Virus record (IMG/VR): IMGVR_UViG_3300032220_000254 | Span: 1-21,499 of that record | Length of the DNA: 21,499 nt | From: a virus | Strand: one strand, 5' to 3' | In this document: piece after piece, positions 6,944 through 13,540 of the stretch | Numbering within the stretch: the first letter of the stretch is position 1 | How the letters are laid out: each line of letters begins with the position of its first letter | The notes under the pieces: generated by a model | The model's database searches: none | The model's input: only the letters and a program-made list of their open reading frames with translations | Told to the model about the DNA's origin: nothing | Made by a program: the position numbers and the translations under genes

Positions 6944-7143
6944 AAGCTGTAACCATCTACGGCAAAAGTGCGAATGAAGTAATAGAAATAGTACATCAAA
7001 TGCAAGCACACGGCTGGACTGATGGAGTAGATTTTGATTGGGCATATCATCGTTCTTCTACATATGATACAAGAGATCGCCGAGCAGTGTTTAATTTTTA
7101 CAAAGAAGAATACAGTACTTACTTTGCGTTGAGGTGGGTATGA
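6940..7143 (+). CDS. F-x-LRW array member 7, 67 aa
   Basis: The shortest and most minimal member: strand KAVTIYG, helix NEVIEIVHQMQAHG, strand DFDWAYHR, strand RAVFNFYK, and terminal helix EEYSTYFALRW plus one residue. The start overlaps the upstream stop as ATGA. It shows the full shared layout without extensions, so it defines the core domain at about 65 residues. Function unknown. Confidence 0.72.
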   Translation: MKAVTIYGKSANEVIEIVHQMQAHGWTDGVDFDWAYHRSSTYDTRDRRAVFNFYKEEYSTYFALRWV

Positions 7144-7409
7144 CCAATATATCAAAATCATTTCAAGATTATGATGATGATGATCCAGCATTACATCAAC
7201 GAAAGAATCGTTGGAAGTATTGGGAAGCATTGAAAAAAGTTCGTGTAGAGTACATGGAAAACAAAACTAATTTTGACGCATATGATTTTGAAGATTACCT
7301 TGAAAAGAAATACGGTGTAAAAATGAATATAGTAAACGGTAATATCACCGACGGATACAAAGTAGTAGATGAAAAACTCTATTTGATATTCTTATTGAAA
7401 TGGGGATGA
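7140..7409 (+). CDS. F-x-LRW array member 8, 89 aa
   Basis: It opens with an acidic stretch (DYDDDDP), followed by a helical KYWEALKKVRVEYMENK, helix YDFEDYLEKKYG, strand VKMNIVNG, strand GYKVVD and a terminal helix LYLIFLLKW plus glycine, a conservative L-K-W version of the signature. ATG 7140 overlaps the previous stop as ATGA. GTG 7134 is an in-frame alternative. The next gene begins 1 nt after its stop. Function unknown. Confidence 0.7.
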   Translation: MTNISKSFQDYDDDDPALHQRKNRWKYWEALKKVRVEYMENKTNFDAYDFEDYLEKKYGVKMNIVNGNITDGYKVVDEKLYLIFLLKWG

Positions 7410-7410
7410 T

Positions 7411-7683
7411 ATGGCATATATGAGACCCGGGGCACTTGTACATAAATTTAGTACTGTCAATATACAGTTATGCAGAGATAGCAAACATAAAAATGGCAAT
7501 ATAACAGTCTACAACAGAGATTGTAGATATCACAAAGAAGATCCGTCTATCATTGTAAAATGGATGAGAAGAAATTTTGGGCATAGACACCAAGGTTGGG
7601 ACTTCTCTTTAATTGACGGATGTGTTACAATAGAGTTGTGGGACGATAAGTTTATAACAATGTATGAAATGTGGCAGATGTAA
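7411..7683 (+). CDS. F-x-LRW array member 9 (divergent), 90 aa
   Basis: Last of the array. Strand VNIQLCR, strand NITVYNRD, helix PSIIVKWMRRNFG, strand WDFSLIDG, strand VTIELWDD and terminal helix DKFITMYEMWQM, in which only the tryptophan of the signature survives. The helix-1 KWMRRNFG resembles member 6 (KWCKKNYG), supporting common descent. The TAA stop shares its last base with the ATG of the exonuclease gene (TAATG at 7681-7685), so the array and the exonuclease/mini-DnaE pair form one operon. Function unknown. Confidence 0.68.
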   Translation: MAYMRPGALVHKFSTVNIQLCRDSKHKNGNITVYNRDCRYHKEDPSIIVKWMRRNFGHRHQGWDFSLIDGCVTIELWDDKFITMYEMWQM

Positions 7684-8231
7684 TGGCAAATGATATAATG
7701 ATTGACCTAGAGACACTGGACACAAGTCCATATTGTGTTATACTAACTATAGGAGCTGTGCGGTTTGATCCTAAAGGTAATGGTGTAGTAGAACGATTAG
7801 AATTGCGTCCTACGATTGAAGAACAGACTGAACAATACAATAGGATAATTGATGACAGCACAATTGAATGGTGGTCAAGACAAAACCCTGCAGCACTTGA
7901 AGAAGCGATGGGAGATCAGGGACGTATTTCATTTAGTGAATGTATGGAAGCCCTTTATAAGTTTTGTTGGAATCGTAGGGCTGTGTGGTCTAATGGGGCT
8001 GCATTTGATATCGTTGCTTGCGAGACCGCATGGAGGCAACTTGGAGTGCGAATACCGTGGCCATTCTATACCGTACGAGACACTAGAACGTTGTATGAAA
8101 TTACAGGAGTCAGCCTCAAAGACGGCGGTCACTCTACAACCCACAAAGCGGTAGAAGATGCCGAAAGACAAGCTATTGTCGTGCAAAAAGCGTATAGTAA
8201 GCTAATTAAAGCAGGCGTAACCCCACCATGA
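7683..8231 (+). CDS. DEDDh 3'-5' exonuclease, DexA-like
   Basis: 182 residues with the DEDDh catalytic set in order: D8 and E10 in MIDLETL, D109 in SNGAAFDIVACE, H154 (HKAVEDAERQA) and D159. The STIEWWSRQNPAA stretch at 59-71 closely resembles T4 exonuclease A (DexA), which has STIEWW followed by Q-x-PEA. Such enzymes remove nucleotides from 3' ends and share their fold with the Pol III proofreading subunit. ATG 7683 overlaps the previous stop as TAATG. A GTG at 7671 would add four residues inside the upstream gene. Its last 4 nt overlap the start of the mini-DnaE gene (ATGA), so the two are probably translationally coupled. Confidence 0.88.
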   Translation: MANDIMIDLETLDTSPYCVILTIGAVRFDPKGNGVVERLELRPTIEEQTEQYNRIIDDSTIEWWSRQNPAALEEAMGDQGRISFSECMEALYKFCWNRRAVWSNGAAFDIVACETAWRQLGVRIPWPFYTVRDTRTLYEITGVSLKDGGHSTTHKAVEDAERQAIVVQKAYSKLIKAGVTPP

Positions 8232-8839
8232 GAATAGATAGTGATATTGACATTGACTTTGGTTCAAGAGATAGACTGCTTGAACTAATTAAACATACCA
8301 ATGCGGCAATGCGTAATGTCAATCCTATTCGTAAACATGCTACTGGTGTATATGTTACACCTATTCCCTATGACCCGATACATGACATAGCAAGCATTGA
8401 TTATACAGTAGCAGAAAAGCGTGGTTACTTTAAACTAGACTTATTGAATGTTCATGTCTATGAAAATGTCAAGGATGAACAACATCTTAATGAGTTGATG
8501 GTTGAGCCTGATTGGAGTAAACTGAAGGATAAGAGTTTTGTTGAGAAACTAATTCACTTGAATAATCAGTACTACAATTTAGAAAAGATGCCAGAACCCA
8601 TAGATAGCATCCCAAGATTAGCTATGTTTCTTGCAGTTATTCGTCCCGGTAAAAAACATTTGATCGGGAAGTCTTGGAGTGAGATTAGCAAAACAGTGTG
8701 GGATAAAGGAACTGACGGGTATATATTTAAGAAAGCACATGCGATTGCGTATGCTCAATTAGTTGTGGTTCACATGAACTTGTTAGGGAAGTCGCTTGAC
8801 GAGGGTGATGCTACGGCGTTTACTTCTGCGTTTTCCTAA
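8228..8839 (+). CDS. Miniature DnaE (Pol III alpha)-like palm protein, 203 aa
   Basis: Family landmarks of bacterial DnaE occur in the right order but greatly compressed. DIDIDF at 6-11 matches the catalytic PDFDVDF motif (E. coli D401, D403). KHATGVYV at 36-43 matches KHAGGVVI. KLDLLNV at 69-75 matches KFDFLGL, with D71 at the place of catalytic D555. AMFLAVIRPG at 132-141 matches ALVALFRPG. IFKKAHAIAYAQLVVVHMNLL at 166-186 matches FNKSHSAAYALVSYQ. All three catalytic aspartates are therefore kept, yet the PHP domain, most of the fingers and the C-terminal clamp-binding parts are absent (full DnaE is over 1,100 residues). It overlaps the DexA-like gene by 4 nt and a convergent minus-strand gene by 57 nt. 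Polymerase activity is unproven; a structural or regulatory derivative is possible. Confidence 0.75.
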   Translation: MRIDSDIDIDFGSRDRLLELIKHTNAAMRNVNPIRKHATGVYVTPIPYDPIHDIASIDYTVAEKRGYFKLDLLNVHVYENVKDEQHLNELMVEPDWSKLKDKSFVEKLIHLNNQYYNLEKMPEPIDSIPRLAMFLAVIRPGKKHLIGKSWSEISKTVWDKGTDGYIFKKAHAIAYAQLVVVHMNLLGKSLDEGDATAFTSAFS

Positions 8840-9163
8840 TTCAGCCATACTACAAGTTGGACCATGAACCACTATTAGACTTTTGTTAGTGAAAGTCCTA
8901 AGATAGGGTTTAAAGGGAATCCAATCTTCTTTTAAAAACAAATTAATGGGGATTAATCTATTGGATTCCCACCACCAAACTTCTCCGAGTTCTAGGAACT
9001 TTTCTTTTATCATAGCATCGGTTATAGCACCGTAATCATATATAGTGGTAACCATCTCATCACGGTTTTGAACAATTCCAACGTAATCTTGGTTGGCATA
9101 TGAACATACTGTAATGAACGGGTGATTTTCTGTCAATCGTTTAAAGAATTCGTTTTGTATCAT
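8783..9163 (-). CDS. Conserved phage protein on the minus strand, 126 aa
   Basis: The only convincing minus-strand gene here. It fills the gap between the mini-DnaE and structural genes and is preceded by a correctly oriented late-type box (GATAAATA, 9188 to 9181). The sequence is protein-like: an N-terminal alpha/beta part (FITVCSYANQDYVGIVQN), a striking ELGEVWWWESNRLIPINLFL, DWIPFKPYLRTF, then IVVHGPTCSM and a basic tail (KRRSKRRSITLVKR). I have the impression that the WWWESNR region is conserved among T4-like phages, but the function is unknown. Its last 57 nt overlap the 3' end of the mini-DnaE gene on the other strand. Confidence 0.8.
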   Translation of the reverse strand: MIQNEFFKRLTENHPFITVCSYANQDYVGIVQNRDEMVTTIYDYGAITDAMIKEKFLELGEVWWWESNRLIPINLFLKEDWIPFKPYLRTFTNKSLIVVHGPTCSMAELGKRRSKRRSITLVKRLP

Positions 9164-9180
9164 TATTTTAGTTAACAGTT

Positions 9181-9188
9181 TATTTATC
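9181..9188 (-). promoter_or_regulatory. T4-type late promoter box for the minus-strand gene
   Basis: Read on the minus strand, 9188 to 9181 is GATAAATA, the same 8-mer as in front of the genes at 13301, 16754 and 18906. The expected start lies about 12 nt upstream of the ATG at 9163. It faces away from the plus-strand box at 9223, making a divergent pair. Confidence 0.6.
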
Positions 9189-9222
9189 GGGTAACCAAAG
9201 TTAATTAAATTAAAATATATAG

Positions 9223-9230
9223 ACTAAATA
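9223..9230 (+). promoter_or_regulatory. T4-type late promoter box for the structural gene
   Basis: ACTAAATA at 9223-9230, a variant of the T4 late -10 box TATAAATA. It precedes the 9329 gene by about 90 nt. The surrounding 50 bp is almost pure A/T. Confidence 0.5.
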
Positions 9231-9318
9231 CGTTATAGGAGCCTACATTTGTGTATTCAACATCAGTTTTTTATTACGTTCAGCGCAACATTGTTGTGTT
9301 ATTGTCAGGCTATTCACC

Positions 9319-9324
9319 GAGGAG
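9319..9324 (+). promoter_or_regulatory. Ribosome binding site that decides the 9329 start
   Basis: GAGGAG at 9319-9324, 4 nt before ATG 9329. A competing site, GGAG at 9238-9241, lies 9 nt before an in-frame GTG at 9251 but would be at the extreme 5' end of a transcript from the late box at 9223. Confidence 0.6.
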
Positions 9325-9328
9325 ATAT

Positions 9329-10015
9329 ATGCCAGTTTATGCCAAGCCCCTAACCCTGCACAAGGGAGTGGATAATCAAATCCAGTTTCAATTCCTGAAT
9401 CAGGAGCAAAAACCCATAGATATTACAGGCAAAAGCATAACTTGCCGTATATTAAACTACACAGGTAATGAAATCTTAATACAGAAAGCATTAACCTTGC
9501 AATTTGCTGCCACTGGAATTTGTGCATTATATTTAAATGCCGCGGACCTTGAGAATATTGAGCCTCAAAAATGCTATTATACATTAGAAATCCCGGTCAA
9601 TGACTTTGACTTTCCTGTATTTGTAGATCAGAATGCCGGTGCTCGTGGTGTAATGAACATCGTTAATAGTGTATTGCCTAACTTTGTTCCATCATACAAT
9701 ATTACTATCCCAACTGGCCAAGCATTCCCTAACAGTCCTAACGCTAATGGAAGTAGTTTGACATATACTACCAGCGTATTGAGCACCAATAACAATCCAA
9801 TACTAACTATCCAAACTGAATATATTGAATTCTATGGAAACACTACAATTCAGGGTAGCAGTATAGTAGACAATGATTGGTATGATATTGTAACTACTGA
9901 TGAAGTATCTAATGTTACACAAACGGTTGGGTATGTAATAGAAGGATTCCATCCTTATGTACGTATGCAATTCACTAGCAATGCGGGCGCAGTAACAAAT
10001 ATATTATCCAGATAA
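9329..10015 (+). CDS. Virion structural protein, probably baseplate or fibre-associated, 228 aa
   Basis: The N-terminal ~95 residues form an Ig-like beta domain: KPLTLHKGVDNQIQFQFLNQ, then KPIDITGKSITCRIL, a bulge, and CYYTLEIPVNDFDFPVF. This pattern resembles the N-terminal domain of baseplate upper (BppU-like) and other tail proteins. A linker rich in Asn, Ser and Thr follows, then a beta-rich C-terminal domain with IEFYGNTTIQGSSIVDNDW and YVIEGFHPYVRMQFTSNAGA, consistent with a surface or contact module. The ATG at 9329 is favoured by GAGGAG and because the conserved-looking part begins there. GTG 9251 would add 26 unlike residues. A T4-late-type box upstream supports late expression. The assignment is by fold pattern only. 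Confidence 0.72.
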   Translation: MPVYAKPLTLHKGVDNQIQFQFLNQEQKPIDITGKSITCRILNYTGNEILIQKALTLQFAATGICALYLNAADLENIEPQKCYYTLEIPVNDFDFPVFVDQNAGARGVMNIVNSVLPNFVPSYNITIPTGQAFPNSPNANGSSLTYTTSVLSTNNNPILTIQTEYIEFYGNTTIQGSSIVDNDWYDIVTTDEVSNVTQTVGYVIEGFHPYVRMQFTSNAGAVTNILSR

Positions 10016-10016
10016 T

Positions 10017-10045
10017 TTGCTTTAACATTATGATTGTGTTACAAT
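10017..10045 (+). promoter_or_regulatory. Extended -10 promoter giving a leaderless primase mRNA
   Basis: TGT-TACAAT at 10037-10045 (extended -10) with TTGCTT at 10017-10022 and 17-bp spacing. Transcription should start at or next to ATG 10052, and there is no ribosome site between. Confidence 0.6.
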
Positions 10046-10051
10046 CAATAG

Positions 10052-11026
10052 ATGTTTGATATCCTGTCTGTATTACCCGGTAAAAAGAAACAAACAAGTT
10101 CCGGTTGGACTAGCTTTAACGCTATCTGTTGTACCCACTTTGGTCACAGACAAGACAAACGTATGCGAGGTGGCATCAAGTTTGATGGTAACAATTGGTC
10201 AATGCATTGTTTCAATTGCGGGTTCAAATGCAACTTTGTATTAGGTCGTTCTATCAGCACTAAAACTCGCAATCTATTAGTTTGGTGTGGTATTGATGAC
10301 CAACAAGTTAAGCGTTGGAGTTTAGAAAGTTTACAACAAAAAGATTTAATAGACTTTACTCAACCAAAAAAACAAAAGATAAAAATCAAATTCAATGAAC
10401 ACAAACTCCCAGAGGGTGAGATTGTAGATAGTAATAACCCATTGCACAAAGTATACGCAGAATATCTGCAAAGTAGGAAGATAGATAGTAATAGTTATCC
10501 GTTCTTAATAACCCCAAATGAACCGGGTAGGATGAGTAACAGGGTGATTGTACCCTATACATATAAGAACAAGATTGTAGGACATACAAGTAGGTTTTTA
10601 GACAACAAAATTCCAAAGTACATCAATGAACAACAACCGGGGTACGTTTTCAACGTTGACATGCAGAAACCAGAATGGGGTGTATGTATTGTAACTGAAG
10701 GTATATTTGATGCATTAAGTATTGATGGGGTAGCACTAATGCATAACGACATTAATAGTGATCAGGCATTGCTTCTTAGTACATTAAACAAACAACTTAT
10801 ACTAGTTCCAGATAGGGACAAGACAGGATTAGCATTATGTGATAAAGCATTGGAATTAGGATATAGTGTTAGCTTACCTAATTGGGATGTTGATGTAAAA
10901 GATGTAAATGATGCAGTAGTTAAATATGGTAAACTACCTACCTTGTTAAGTATATTACGTAGTGCAACAAATAGTAAAATCAAAATAGAAATGCAGAGGA
11001 AGAAAATTGGCAAAGCAGGAAACTAA
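10052..11026 (+). CDS. DnaG-type DNA primase (T4 gp61-like)
   Basis: 324 residues, close to T4 gp61. An N-terminal zinc-binding region has cysteines and histidine at C26/C27-x-H29 and C53-x2-C56 (HCFNCGF), as in DnaG primases, followed by basic linkers. The TOPRIM core is visible: VIVPYTYKNKIVGHTSRF at 165-182, the catalytic glutamate E216 in VTEGIFDAL, and the D-x-D pair D254/D256 in LVPDRDKTG. The enzyme makes RNA primers for lagging-strand synthesis and works with the helicase encoded next. The two genes overlap by 20 nt. The ATG sits about where transcription from the extended -10 promoter should begin, so the mRNA would be leaderless. Confidence 0.92.
   Translation: MFDILSVLPGKKKQTSSGWTSFNAICCTHFGHRQDKRMRGGIKFDGNNWSMHCFNCGFKCNFVLGRSISTKTRNLLVWCGIDDQQVKRWSLESLQQKDLIDFTQPKKQKIKIKFNEHKLPEGEIVDSNNPLHKVYAEYLQSRKIDSNSYPFLITPNEPGRMSNRVIVPYTYKNKIVGHTSRFLDNKIPKYINEQQPGYVFNVDMQKPEWGVCIVTEGIFDALSIDGVALMHNDINSDQALLLSTLNKQLILVPDRDKTGLALCDKALELGYSVSLPNWDVDVKDVNDAVVKYGKLPTLLSILRSATNSKIKIEMQRKKIGKAGN
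10995..11002 (+). promoter_or_regulatory. Ribosome binding site supporting a TTG start
   Basis: AGAGGAAG at 10995-11002, inside the primase gene, 4 nt before TTG 11007. It is a strong Shine-Dalgarno and the reason for accepting TTG as the helicase start. The first in-frame ATG lies about 22 codons further in. Confidence 0.65.
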
Positions 11027-12434
11027 AAAACAATTAGAATATACAACCGATGTTCAGAAACTATTTCTGAGGATGATGGTTACAAATGCGGAGTTGTATA
11101 CCCGTGTTATGAATATTATGAATAGCGAGAACTTTGACCGTTCTCTTAGACCAGTGGCTGAGTTGTTCAAGTCACATACAGACAAATATAGAGTATTACC
11201 TGACACAACACAAATTAAAGCAACAACTGGTATTGATATTGATCCTATCCCAGAATTGAATGATGGGCATTATGAATGGTTCTTTGATGAATTTGAATCG
11301 TTTACTAAGCGACAAGAACTAGAACGGGCTATTCTTAAAGCGGCAGATTTATTAGAAAAGGGCGAGTTTGAACCTGTCGAGAAACTAATCAAAGATGCGG
11401 TACAGATTAGTTTACAAAAAGACATGGGGACAGATTACTTTGCTGATCCTAAAGGTCGTATCAACAAATACTTTAACAGTGGTGGACAAGTATCGACAGG
11501 CTGGCCACAGATGGATCGTATTCTATATGGTGGCATGAGTAGAGGTGAGTTGAACATCTTTGCAGGCGGGTCAGGTTCAGGTAAATCATTAGTGATGATG
11601 AACATTGCATTAAGTTGGTTGCAAGCAGGTATGAGTGGAGTGTATGTCACATTAGAATTGAGTGAAGAATTAACATCATTAAGAACAGATGCAATGTTAA
11701 CCATGATGGGAACAAAAGCAATTCGCAAAGATATTGACACAACAGAACTACGTGTTAAGATGGCAGGAAAGAAGTCTGGTAAGTATCGTGTTAAGAATCT
11801 ACCTGCACAAAGTAATGTCAATGATATTCGTGCTTATTTGAAAGAGGTACAGATTCAGACTGGCATTAAGATTGACTTTGTAATGGTAGATTACTTAGAT
11901 TTAGTTATGCCAGTGTCTGTTAAAGTCAATCCAAACGATCAGTTTATCAAAGACAAGTATGTTGCTGAAGAATTGCGTAATCTTGCAAAGGAACTTGGGA
12001 TATTGTTAGTAACTGCAAGTCAGTTAAATCGTAGTGCAGTTGATGAGATTGAATTTGATCACAGTCATATTGCAGGTGGTATTAGTAAGATTAATACAGC
12101 AGATAATGTGTTTGGTATTTTCACAAGTCGCAGTATGCGTGAGCGAGGGAAGTATCAGATACAATGTATGAAAAGTCGTAGTTCAACGGGTGTGGGCATG
12201 AAGATTGACTTAGAATATGATGTTGAGACTATGCGTATTAGTGATTTGGGAGGTGACGGTGAACAAAGTTATACTCCTAAACCAAGTGCAAATGACATTA
12301 TGAGTACATTAAAACCCATGGCCACTGTTGATGCTGCAACTGGCGAAATAACATTAGAACCAGTGACTAGAACAGTACATGCTGATGTGCAGGGGGAAAA
12401 GTTAAAATCTCTTTTAAACTCATTGAAAAAATAA
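11007..12434 (+). CDS. Replicative DNA helicase, DnaB-type (T4 gp41-like)
   Basis: 475 residues, the size of T4 gp41. The RecA-like motor is complete: Walker A GGSGSGKS at 187-194, the conserved glutamate E217 in VTLELSEE, Walker B FVMVDYLDL with D295, and ASQLNR at 337-342 (the DnaB-family Q/R motif). An arginine-rich MRERGKYQIQCMKSR lies at 377-391. The N-terminal ~140 residues are helical, like the DnaB N-domain. The protein forms a hexamer that unwinds DNA 5'-3' at the fork and partners the primase. The start is TTG 11007, preceded by AGAGGAAG. The C-terminal ~50 residues are low-complexity with a basic end. Confidence 0.93.
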   Translation: MAKQETKKQLEYTTDVQKLFLRMMVTNAELYTRVMNIMNSENFDRSLRPVAELFKSHTDKYRVLPDTTQIKATTGIDIDPIPELNDGHYEWFFDEFESFTKRQELERAILKAADLLEKGEFEPVEKLIKDAVQISLQKDMGTDYFADPKGRINKYFNSGGQVSTGWPQMDRILYGGMSRGELNIFAGGSGSGKSLVMMNIALSWLQAGMSGVYVTLELSEELTSLRTDAMLTMMGTKAIRKDIDTTELRVKMAGKKSGKYRVKNLPAQSNVNDIRAYLKEVQIQTGIKIDFVMVDYLDLVMPVSVKVNPNDQFIKDKYVAEELRNLAKELGILLVTASQLNRSAVDEIEFDHSHIAGGISKINTADNVFGIFTSRSMRERGKYQIQCMKSRSSTGVGMKIDLEYDVETMRISDLGGDGEQSYTPKPSANDIMSTLKPMATVDAATGEITLEPVTRTVHADVQGEKLKSLLNSLKK

Positions 12435-12435
12435 A

Positions 12436-13278
12436 ATGGACGATTCATATATAATATCTTTTATCAATGGTAGTTCAGGTAGATTTATAAAATTCATCCT
12501 TTACTCATTATTAACTGATTACAAAGAAGAAATCAGGATGAACAAAGAAAATTCTGCTCATTTGGAAAACTTTTATACAGGTGGAATTGAAGCACACAAA
12601 CTTGATAAAAGTAATGACCATGATACCGGAAAAGTTATAGGAGAATCTATATTTAGTTTGCTAGAATTTGACAGTGATGTGCCTAAAGGAACTCCTAAAA
12701 TATTTCAAACCCATCAATATCCCCAATTTGATATAATACAGAAACGATTACCTAACACCAAACTAATTATGATTACGATTGACGAAGATGATTGGCTTGA
12801 AGTTGTTGGGAATACTGTTTATAAAAACGGTATTTCAATTTTAACCCGAAATAATAACTTGGAATATTTATCCGAACATGAACTTAATTATCTGCCATGG
12901 TTAAAAAATGTTTATATGAAAGTCTTGGGGGTAGATTTAGATTTACCCTTCAAATTTGATATTAAAGAAACAGAAAAAATAGTACACTATATTCATAGTT
13001 TATGGAAACAGTATAAACTTGATAATATAACAAAATCCAGTTTTGTGAACCAAATTGAAAATTTTGAAAAATATCCAAATTTAACCATAATCGAATATAA
13101 AGAGTTGTTTAAAAAAACTTCTAATGGAAGTTATGTTGCACTAGAAAAGTTAGAAAAATTGTCTAATACAGTAGCCAATACACAAACATTTAAAAATTAT
13201 GAAAAATACGTGATTGGAAGAAATAGATTTATTCAAGAATCTATGCCTTGGTTATTAAAAGAAAAGTCCAATAACTGA
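12436..13278 (+). CDS. Possible sulfotransferase-like protein, 280 aa
   Basis: ATG 12436 begins 1 nt after the helicase stop. The N-terminus, DSYIISFINGSSGRFIKFIL, is a strand-glycine loop-helix resembling the nucleotide-binding P-loop of sulfotransferases. It is followed by IFQTHQYPQFD and then NTKLIMITIDEDDWLEVVGN at about the place of the second conserved strand. The rest is helical, ending in QESMPWLLKEKSNN. The key basic residues of the PAPS site are not obvious, so this is a weak assignment. Codon use is more A/T-biased (many AAA, ATA, TTA) than in the adjacent helicase gene, so it may be a more recent acquisition. The late box for the next operon begins at its last codon. Confidence 0.75.
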   Translation: MDDSYIISFINGSSGRFIKFILYSLLTDYKEEIRMNKENSAHLENFYTGGIEAHKLDKSNDHDTGKVIGESIFSLLEFDSDVPKGTPKIFQTHQYPQFDIIQKRLPNTKLIMITIDEDDWLEVVGNTVYKNGISILTRNNNLEYLSEHELNYLPWLKNVYMKVLGVDLDLPFKFDIKETEKIVHYIHSLWKQYKLDNITKSSFVNQIENFEKYPNLTIIEYKELFKKTSNGSYVALEKLEKLSNTVANTQTFKNYEKYVIGRNRFIQESMPWLLKEKSNN

Positions 13279-13284
13279 TAAATA
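13277..13284 (+). promoter_or_regulatory. T4-type late promoter box
   Basis: GATAAATA at 13277-13284, overlapping the upstream stop codon. Transcription should start about 10 nt before ATG 13301, whose ribosome site GTAGGA is at 13288-13293. Confidence 0.68.
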
Positions 13285-13300
13285 CAAGTAGGATAATTAT

Positions 13301-13540
13301 ATGCAAAAACAAACCCGCTCCCTCTTGCAGGAATTAGAAGCACTTGGAAATAACCGTGATACTAGTCACATTATTGAGAGTAGAGCCCATAATATCATAA
13401 CCAGTGCTATTAATTTACTAGAGTTAATTAATAAGCATTACCCTGAAGAACAGGCGCAGATATTAGAGCGAAAGCTATTAAGTGCGATTAAGAGCAAAGA
13501 CCAGCAGAGATTTTCCAAATCATTAAGGAAAAAACCGTGA
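13301..13540 (+). CDS. Small helical late phage protein, 79 aa
   Basis: Almost entirely alpha-helical and charged: TRSLLQELEALGNN, then SHIIESRAHNIITSAINLLELI, KHYPEEQAQILERKLLSAI and a basic tail (QQRFSKSLRKKP). No cysteines or membrane segment. The compact helical hairpin with a basic tail is typical of small virion-assembly or core proteins. I have the impression that similar short proteins sit beside structural genes in other T4-like phages, but I cannot name it. It has its own late box and GTAGGA ribosome site and overlaps the next gene's GTG start by 4 nt (GTGA), so the two are coupled. Confidence 0.8.
   Translation: MQKQTRSLLQELEALGNNRDTSHIIESRAHNIITSAINLLELINKHYPEEQAQILERKLLSAIKSKDQQRFSKSLRKKP

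Noticed and set aside
9164-9328. A hidden short gene or RNA in the A/T-rich divergent region
   Set aside because: I see only the two late boxes, a possible GTG start (9251) and the GAGGAG site, with no stable hairpin or tRNA-like structure.
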